Positions 57,738 to 64,000 of a stretch of 64,000 bases of DNA are shown one piece after another. Under the pieces are notes generated by a model, which did not search any database, was not told the DNA's origin, and worked only from the letters and a program-made list of their open reading frames with translations. The DNA is taken from positions 1 to 64,000 of the forward strand of contig NZ_CACTIB010000021.1 in NCBI RefSeq assembly GCF_902712995.1, read 5' to 3'. Numbering within the stretch: the stretch's first letter is position 1; each line of letters begins with the position of its first letter. The position numbers were made by a program, and so were the translations under genes. This stretch comes from Candidatus Mycoplasma haematohominis (GTDB taxonomy: Bacteria > Bacillota_I > Bacilli_A > Mycoplasmatales > Mycoplasmoidaceae).

Positions 57738-58436
57738 TTAACCCTTTGCTTCTGAAGCTGTGCTTTTTTCAATACATTGTTGAAGGATGCCTGTATCTTT
57801 AATTAGTTTCATTATGTCGCCAAATTCACCTCCTTGAATAATTATTGCTCCTATCAATAGTGTTATGTTTAAACAAGGATCTGGATCGCATCCAGGTGTT
57901 GGGTCAGTTGTAGATTTACCAGGCTCTCCTTCTGTTATTTGTTGATTTTGTTGAGCGTCTTCTGGTTGACTTGATGAATCTGCTGGATCAAGTTTTTTTG
58001 CTTGTTCTTCACTATCAAAAGTTGATTCTTTTGATTTTTCATCAGATGTACTAGTAGAATCTTGATTTTCTTTTCTATCGCCTTCTGTGCTTGTTGCAGT
58101 ACCTGAATTATCTTCTGTTTGAGGTCCTGCGTTTTTTTCTTCAGAAGCTTTTTGCCCTGTTGATGGAGAAGATGAACCTGATTGGTTAGATGTTCCAGGA
58201 TCACCAAGGACTTCGCCTGTTCCATGCCCCCCCCCTAAACCTTCAGAAGGCTTTGTAATAATTTTTTCCTCTTCAAAAATCTTGTCTTCTTCTTCAATTT
58301 CCACCATTTCTAGTATTTTTAGGGTTTCATCAAAAGGATTAGGCGTTTTAGGCGCGTTTGTAAGGTACATAGTAGTCACAAAAGGACTACCTATACCTAA
58401 AACGCCTAATAGTAGTTTTCCTAAGTATTTTCACAT
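57738..58436 (-). CDS. Stalk-family surface-type protein with G9 run
   Basis: It encodes 232 aa from ATG 58436; the Trp at codon 2 is TGA, so the true anchor (MWKYLGKLLLGVLGIGSPFV) only shows under code 4. It has MYLTNAPKTPNPFDE, acidic EMVEIEEEDKIFEEE, then SEGLGGGHGTG encoded by nine G (58227-58235) in frame. The run is nearer the membrane (about codon 68) than in relatives. The tip is DPCLNITLLIGAI ... ILQQCIEKS. Confidence 0.85.
58227..58235 (-). repeat. G9 run in coding sequence
   Basis: Nine G on the coding strand at about codon 68, in frame. Confidence 0.9.
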
Positions 58437-58468
58437 GGTAGTTAATTTCTTTTAGTAACTTTTTTTGA

Positions 58469-59116
58469 TTATTTCTCCTCAATACATTTTTTGATAGTTC
58501 CTATATTGTTGTGAAGGGTTGGAATATTAGAAAAAATAGTTCCCTCATTAGATAAGTTACCAACGGTCACGAATAATTCATTTAATTTTTCGCAGGGATC
58601 TATGCTCTCTCCTTTATTTGGAGAAGAGTCAGTTGATGGAGAATTATTATCTTCTGGTTTTTCTTTTTTTGTTTCAGATTCTGTTTCTTTAGTTTCAGGA
58701 GGTGATTTTTCTTCTTCAGGAGGAGAGCTTTCTGGATTTTTTTCTGTTTCTTGTGAAGGTTCTGAACCTTGACTTTTGCCACCGTCTCCTTCATTTTCCT
58801 TTTGTTCAGGACTTTCTGGTTTTTTAGATGTATCAGTATTTTCAGTAGGTGAATCAGTAACACCAGATGATTTATCTGATTGACTTCCGCCATTTGGCAT
58901 AGGACTACCTTTGCCAGCTGCAAGACCAGTTCCTCCTGTTCCTTCACTATGAGGCACAAGTTCTTTTTCGTTTGCTTTAGGTCTTGGCAGAAAAGAAATA
59001 TCTATTTCTGATTGCCTATTTAGAACTTTGTTTTTATTGGTTAATAAAACAGTGGTTGTTGCTGATGCAGGTACGGTAGCGCCACTTAGAAGCTTTAATA
59101 ACTGGGATGCCTTCAT
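58469..59116 (-). CDS. Stalk-family protein, FLPRPK subtype
   Basis: It encodes 215 aa. The anchor MKASQLLKLLSGATVPASAT and VLLTNKNKVLNRQSEIDISF precede FLPRPKANEKEL, nearly as in 54449. The stalk is Glu/Ser/Lys/Pro-rich and the tip is DPCEKLNELFVTV ... TIKKCIEEK. No G run. It lies 32 bp upstream of the preceding gene and 18 bp downstream of the next. Confidence 0.84.
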   Translation of the reverse strand: MKASQLLKLLSGATVPASATTTVLLTNKNKVLNRQSEIDISFLPRPKANEKELVPHSEGTGGTGLAAGKGSPMPNGGSQSDKSSGVTDSPTENTDTSKKPESPEQKENEGDGGKSQGSEPSQETEKNPESSPPEEEKSPPETKETESETKKEKPEDNNSPSTDSSPNKGESIDPCEKLNELFVTVGNLSNEGTIFSNIPTLHNNIGTIKKCIEEK

Positions 59117-59134
59117 GGGAAACCCAGTTATTTT

Positions 59135-59851
59135 TTAACTTGATGTGTCTTCTGAGTTTTCCATTTTTTCCATACAGTGTTTTAGTGTTTCTACTTGTTT
59201 ATTTATTTGATGTACATTTTTAAAACTGTCTGTATCTACCTCTAAGTTACTGCTTAGCGCCTTTATCACATAATCTATATCATCGCAAACATTTTCATTT
59301 TCTTCGGAGCTGCTAGTCATTGAATTATTTTCTTGTGGAGCGTTTGATGATTCATTGCTGCTTTGAGGAGTTAGTATTTCGTCGACTGTATTTTCTACAG
59401 AGCTATTTTCATTATCATCTTCTTCTTCAGTAAATTCTTCTGTTTCTGATTCATTTTCCTCCGATGAGGCAAAAGAGTCTTCATCATTACTTGCGCTTGT
59501 CTGATCGTCACTTGATGATTCTTCTAATTGGGTTGTTTCTGTTTCAGAAGAATCGTTTTCTGATTCAAGCGCGTCGTCTTCAGCAATATCTATTTGAGTA
59601 CTTGAAGTATCATCTTCAGATTTATTACTTGATTTATCTGCTTGTCCTTCCGATCCAGATCTTTTTCCTTTTCCATTGACATTAAATGGAATAATTTCAA
59701 GTTCTTCTATATCTGGTCTGTTAATAAATTCAACACTTATGTCTAATAATTTGGAAGCGCTTTTATTGGCATTAGTCAGTAATACAGTTGTAGCAAGAAC
59801 AGAAGAAGCTGTGATAGATGCTGCTAACTTTAAAAATCAAGATATTTTCAT
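59135..59851 (-). CDS. Stalk-family protein with highly acidic stalk
   Basis: It encodes 238 aa from ATG 59851; Trp at codon 5 is TGA. The anchor MKISWFLKLAASITASSVLA and TTVLLTNANKSASKLL is followed by FINRPDIEELEIIPFN. The stalk is almost only Ser/Glu/Asp/Thr/Asn (about 60-165), the most acidic in the cluster, with little Gly or Pro. The tip is NVCDDIDYVIKAL ... TLKHCMEKM. No homopolymer run. Confidence 0.83.
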
Positions 59852-59893
59852 TTAACTGCTGTGTAGTTAATTATTTTTTAATATAAATTTAGT

Positions 59894-60554
59894 TTATTGT
59901 TCCTTTATTTTTTGCAAACATACGTTCGCTACATTTAAGTTTTTATCTAGATGTTGGAGATCAACAAAGCCAGTTGAACTGTTTGTTAATTCAGTTATTA
60001 AGTTTTTTAAGTCTTCACATTTATCTTCTTCTGTTTTTGAGGCAGATCCTGAAGTCGATGATGCTTGATTGTTTGCATTTTCTGTTTGATCAGTAGTTTC
60101 TTGTGGACTTTCTGGTTCTGGAGATTGCGCTTCATTTTCTTTAGGAGGTTCAACAATTTCTGGCTCTTTTGTTTTTTCTTCAGCAGAACCGCCTTCTTCT
60201 CCTGTTGATTGTTTTTGAGTATCTTGTTTTTCTGTTTTGTCGTCAGATTGTCCTCCAGTAGAAGGAGGAGTTTCTGCAGTTCCATTTCCTCCGCCAGGTG
60301 TTCCTTCTTTACTCTTTTGTCCTCCATTACCGCCTATTTCAACATCATTCCCTGCAGCAGCACCCTTACCTCCTTTTCCATTACTTTTAGGAATCGGTTC
60401 AGGTTCTTTTACTATTGGTCTAATGTTGAAATTGATAGTTATGTCTTGTTATTTTTTGAGAAGTCTTATTTGTTCCTGTTAATAGTATTGTTGCTGATAA
60501 GGAAGAGAAGCTGGCTATTAGTATTAATAAATTAATTAATCCAGATAATTTCAT
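59894..60554 (-). pseudogene. Stalk-family gene with a one-base frameshift
   Basis: The anchor from ATG 60554 (MKLSGLINLLILIASFSSLS, ATILLTGTNKTSQKIT) shifts out of frame and stops after about 43 codons. The conserved continuation (DITINFNIRPIVKEPEPIP, a Gly- then Glu/Pro-rich stalk and the tip DKCEDLKNLITEL ... VANVCLQKIKEQ) is open in another frame to TAA at 59894. The overall length is one base over a multiple of three. Removing one A near 60446-60457 gives KIQDITINFNIRP, in line with relatives. There is a run of only six A nearby, so slippage is possible but less obvious than at the G runs. Confidence 0.72.
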
Positions 60555-60815
60555 TGATTATTGGATCTTTTAAGTGAGTTATTTCTTATTGGTTAGTTAC
60601 AAATATCTGAATCTTTAGTTTTTTTGTTAAAAGTTTTGATTGTTTTTCAAAAGTTAGTAATGTGTTTTTGTGGTATTTGAATATTGTGGTTAATTTATTA
60701 AGCAAGTTGAGTTAATAATTTTGTTATATAAAGTTTCTAGTCTGTTTTATAAGTTAATATGGCGCTAGTTAGATTGGTATTTAAAAGAATAGGTGGTTAG
60801 TTTACTATTTAATTT

Positions 60816-61340
60816 ATGTGGTATTCTTTATTTGGAGTAGTAATCATGGTTGTAGATAAGTTGATATTTAAGAGCAGTGCTCTTATTAGGTTGTGAGTGA
60901 TACTTGTGATCATTCAAACTGCATTCTTTGCATTCACAGCAATAATTGCTGCAGCTATGAAACCTATATCTGCTACTTGGTTGTGAGAGTATTTAACACT
61001 TACTAAGTATTTCCGAAATGGGACTAGTGATAGAGTTCTATCTTTTGCTGTAGTTTGACTATGTGTTAATTTGATTATTACTTGTTTTGATTTCTGACTT
61101 AGCTATACAGTTCATGGAGAAGCTATTAGATCTTTAAATAGAACATGTAGTTTTAAGGAATCTAATATTCTGAATAAGATGAGAAAATATCTTACTTTTA
61201 TACTTGTGGGATTATTGGTAGCTTTATTTATGCAAATACTACATGGAGTTCTTTGGTGAGTAACAGGAGGAGCAGTTCTTGTTTTCAAATACTTTTACTT
61301 TAGAGAATTAGAGCATCTTAAAAAATTGGTTAATTCTTAA
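60816..61340 (+). CDS. Hypothetical membrane protein with about four helices
   Basis: It encodes 174 aa; six TGA Trp codons hide it in the standard code. Hydrophobic segments are IRLWVILVIIQTAFFAFTAI, LSFAVVWLCVNLIITCF, YLTFILVGLLVALFMQIL and WWVTGGAVLVFKYF. A cytoplasmic end is Lys-rich. It is divergent from the stalk cluster. No family recognised. Confidence 0.75.
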
Positions 61341-61394
61341 ATAGATAGTCTATTTATTCAGTTCTTTATTTAAAAGCAGGCAAAACTCTTTCGC

Positions 61395-61748
61395 GTGCAT
61401 TTAAATAACATTTCAGGACTTGTGTATGGTCTACTTTTTGTTGCTACTGTTGGTGGAATAGCAACAGGAGTTCAACTTAGGACTAAGCACTCTACTATAA
61501 AGGAGAAGTTAATAAATACTGGGTATTTTGTTCCTAGTGATGATGACAAGATATGGGATGTTTTGTGAAAACAGTATGATCATGATCTGAATACTGCTCC
61601 TAAGATAAAGAGGTTGGAATTGTCTAGATATAGGAATAAAGATACATTTTTTAGATTTTGCAAGGAGATGTTGAATACCTATACTAGCTCTGTTAATGCA
61701 GGCGTTTATGAAAGAGATGTTAAGAATTGATGTGTGTTGTCTTATTAG
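61395..61748 (+). CDS. Small anchored protein, distant two-Cys relative
   Basis: It encodes 117 aa from GTG 61395 (MHLNNISGLVYGLLFVATVG). The anchor is followed by KIWDVLWKQYDHDL, FFRFCKEMLNTY and, about 25 residues on, KNWCVLSY. The aromatic pair and the final WC resemble the WW and [YF]CS motifs of the plus-strand family, so it may be a remote member. It is 54 bp after the preceding membrane gene. Confidence 0.65.
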
Positions 61749-61796
61749 TTGTTCGAATTTATAATTAGGGGAAGAATAAGTATTGGGGGAGTACTT

Positions 61797-62093
61797 ATGA
61801 AAATTACTAGAGTTTCAGAGGAAGAGTTAGCAAAAATAATTTTTGACGAACTTTGTCCAAAAAAGTTTTTTAAAGGTGATGAACAGATTAAGGAGCGTTT
61901 TGTTGAGCACTTTGATAAGTTAAATAAAGTTCCAATTTTTGAGAAAGAAGTAGCAAAAATAGTTGTTTTAGAAATACTGGAGGATAGATTTTTAATTAAG
62001 AATGAGAAGAAAGTTAGATTGGATTTTTTTGAACCTTTATTCAGAGATTTATGTCCCTATGAAATAGAGATGAAGAGAATTAGATCTAAATAG
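61797..62093 (+). CDS. Small hypothetical protein, paralogue of 62829-63152
   Basis: It encodes 98 aa starting MKITRVSEEELAKIIF; an in-frame TTG 48 bp upstream is less likely. The block IKERFVEHFDKLNKVP, VLEILED and FFEPLFRDL is shared with the minus-strand gene 62829-63152, on the other side of the RNase H gene. Cytoplasmic, helical, no function known. It overlaps the end of the convergent RNase H gene by 8 bp. Confidence 0.68.
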   Translation: MKITRVSEEELAKIIFDELCPKKFFKGDEQIKERFVEHFDKLNKVPIFEKEVAKIVVLEILEDRFLIKNEKKVRLDFFEPLFRDLCPYEIEMKRIRSK

Positions 62094-62823
62094 CTTTTTG
62101 TTTTTTATGGTTTTTAAGATTTGACTCATGTTTTTTCCATTCGTTTGCCTTGCAGAAAGTAGTTGAAATATATTCTCTAGATTTACCCATTAGACTCAAT
62201 TTTTCTAGTATCTCTTCTCTAGCTTTTATTTTCTTTTTATGACTGACTTCATTTGAAATCTCTATATTTAAAGCTTTGCTTATTTCTCTTAACTGATTTA
62301 GATAACTATCACTAGCTAATATTGAAGCTAGCGCAATTGATCAGAATTGATTTTCTCCTGCTACTTGACAGAAGTAATCTATTTTGAATTGTCCTGGAGC
62401 TTCATTCTGATTGAAGTATTTGTTTTGTCTATTCTTTTTAAAGAAGTTAGGAAGTATGTGAAATGTAAAACTGTTCTCTAACTTATAGTGAAGTAAGCTA
62501 TGGATTTCTGCTAATGCTTTGCGTATATCTCCTCCATGTTTCTCTGTTAATTCATTACAACTCTTAACATCTACATTTGCAATAACGAAATCTTTTCCTT
62601 CTTCAAAGTGTTCTTTAATTTGTGAAGAAATATTCCTTATTTTTTCAGGATCTAGTTCTTTTGAATCTTTGATTTCCTTGCATCATTCATGTTTTTGTAG
62701 GGCTTTTATATTTTGTTTATTTAGGCAAAATGCAGCAACTGCAAATCCTCCAAATAAACCACCATGGCCTGATTCATCAGAACCAACAGAGGAGCATTGA
62801 TTTCTAATATTTGGGCATCCCAC
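62086..62823 (-). CDS. RNase HII/HIII-family ribonuclease
   Basis: It encodes 245 aa from GTG 62823. The hallmark GSDESGHGGLFGGFAVAA (about 14-31) matches the GxDExGxG catalytic motif of class 2 RNase H, followed by KDSKELDPEKI, and later SIALASILASDSYL corresponds to the ASIxA motif. These enzymes remove RNA from RNA-DNA hybrids. The segment where a third catalytic Asp is expected reads FHILPNFF, so that residue may be lost or displaced. No N-terminal substrate-binding domain of the full HIII type is present. The start is 5 bp after the stop of the upstream gene. Confidence 0.78.
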
Positions 62824-62828
62824 ATTTA

Positions 62829-63152
62829 TTAAAGACCTCTTCTTGATTTTTCAAAAAAATTCATTCTCCTAAATAGACAATCGAAGGCTGAAAAGTTGAA
62901 CTTTGTGCCTTCCTTTTTAAACAAATTATCCAATGAGTCGCTTTCTAATATTTCTAATATTTTTATTCTTGAAATTTGATAATCATATGCAGGCACTCTT
63001 AAGTTTGAGTCAAAGTGAGCGATAAATCTATCTTTCACAGTTAATTTATTGTTAAAAACGATTGTGTCAAAGCGAGATAAATCTTCGCTTGATAGACAGT
63101 CATCGAATATTAAATCTGCTAAGTCTAGAAGACTTAATCATGTGTCAAGCAT
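62829..63152 (-). CDS. Small hypothetical protein, paralogue of 61797-62093
   Basis: It encodes 107 aa (MLDTWLSLLDLADLIFDDC), with Trp at codon 5 from TGA. VKDRFIAHFDSNLRVP, ILEILESD and FDCLFRRMN align with the plus-strand paralogue. It lies directly upstream of the RNase H gene and is probably co-transcribed. No known domain. Confidence 0.7.
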
Positions 63153-63294
63153 TGTTTATTTAGGCGCGCAAAGAAAATAACCCTGAACGTTAATTTTATT
63201 TTTTTAAAGCTTTTTATTTATGGTTCTTTTTAGGGTATTTATTATTTTTTTATTGTTATTTTGATCTCTACTAACTTGTATATTTTTAAATAAT

Positions 63295-64000
63295 TTAAGG
63301 TAATAACTTTAGCCTTTTGTATTGTAGTTTTTTGTCTACAAATTGTTTGGGATCAAATAGAGGATATTTATTTTCCTCTATTAATCTTTCTATGTATAGT
63401 TCTACGGCTAACATGCTTCTTACATCATTCTCACAATAGGTGTACATAAATTCTTTATTTTTATTTCAGTTGTATTCATCTGTTTTAGGATCAGTTACTA
63501 GTGCTCTGGAGAGTAGAAGAGATTGAGCCATTACACCATTTTGACACTTTGTGATATCTGAGTAGTTCTTAATCTCTGTTTTTATTGCTATATCCTGAGG
63601 AATTAAGGCATTTACTTTTTTGATACTGTGAAAACCTTTTAGTTTTTTATGGATTATGTGAGGATTGTTACCAAAGGTAAATCAGTTGGCTAAGTCAACA
63701 GTTCCGTCTATTATTGAGATAACTTTTTGTTTATATTCATCTTCTTGTATTAGTTCAGCCATTTCCTTTAGTCTTGTATTTTCAAAGGATTGGTTGTATA
63801 CTATGTAGGCTACATTGGGTTCATCTACATATATGGCATCTATTATTTGTTTGAATGAATTTATTGATAGTTCTAGGGGATCAATTATTAAGTTTGTTGT
63901 TGGTTTTACTTCTACGTTATCTATTGTTTTTATGAGGGATAGTTGAAGCACTATTTGCATATAGGGTTTAGTGTTTTCTAGGTAGGGGAAAGGAAGAGAG
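63295..64000 (-). CDS. DUF2779-like protein (C-terminal part)
   Basis: The gene enters from beyond the window; about 235 C-terminal residues are visible. It reads LPFPYLENTKPYMQIVLQ, later NVAYIVYNQSFENTRL and YTYCENDVRSMLAVELYIERL. These resemble the RNase H-fold, exonuclease-like DUF2779 domain found in many mycoplasmas. The putative acidic residues (IVYNQSFE, ENDVRSM) fit an exonuclease core, but the start and first motif are not in the window. TGA Trp occur in LANWFTF and EYNWNKN. Confidence 0.6.

Noticed and set aside
60758..60799. 13-codon frame ATGGCGCTAGTT... upstream of the membrane gene
   Set aside because: Too short, with no evidence of a leader peptide or attenuator around it.

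Overview
The window is AT-rich Mollicutes DNA. Nearly every long gene stays open only if TGA is read as tryptophan (code 4), and many genes below are joined across in-frame TGA codons. Large head-to-tail paralogue arrays, a single 16S-23S-5S operon, and a 16S 3' end without the CCTCC anti-Shine-Dalgarno core all point to a hemotropic mycoplasma (haemoplasma). I cannot name the species by eye; the 16S gene at 25652-27118 would settle it.

Layout. 1-540: two small hypothetical genes, one cut by the window edge. 670-14103: a duplicated type I restriction-modification region with two hsdR (minus), two hsdM (plus) and no recognisable hsdS; each hsdM is followed by one of two paralogous membrane-anchored coiled-coil proteins of about 500 aa. 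14136-18260: short paralogous membrane-anchored proteins of three subtypes. 18423-25414: a housekeeping island with tRNA-Arg(UCG), a tightly packed hypothetical/thioredoxin/ECF S-component operon, ruvA-ruvB, a 995-aa membrane-anchored protein and an acidic miniprotein. 25578-30453: rRNA operon with promoter and processing stems. 30654-50680: a plus-strand array of paralogues, often 1-8 bp apart or overlapping, plus two unrelated small genes. 50686-60554: a minus-strand cluster of a different surface-type family (membrane anchor, Ser/Glu/Pro/Gly-rich stalk, two-cysteine helical tip) and two coiled-coil proteins. 60816-64000: membrane and small hypothetical genes, an RNase H-like gene and the end of a DUF2779-like gene.

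How it may work. The plus-strand family is built from a module with one N-terminal membrane helix, a WW motif and two spaced cysteines (LNxVC...W[KR][YF]CS). Members carry one module (about 145-175 aa) or two (about 250-290 aa), and module swapping is visible. Three members have an in-frame TAA with the conserved frame continuing beyond it. In the minus-strand cluster seven genes carry a G7-G9 run at an equivalent place in the coding sequence. In one (56944-57610) the run puts the rest of the gene out of frame, and one G fewer would restore it. This is the classic signature of phase variation by slipped-strand mispairing, and is the strongest candidate for a little-described system here: a phase-variable, stalked, two-cysteine surface protein family.
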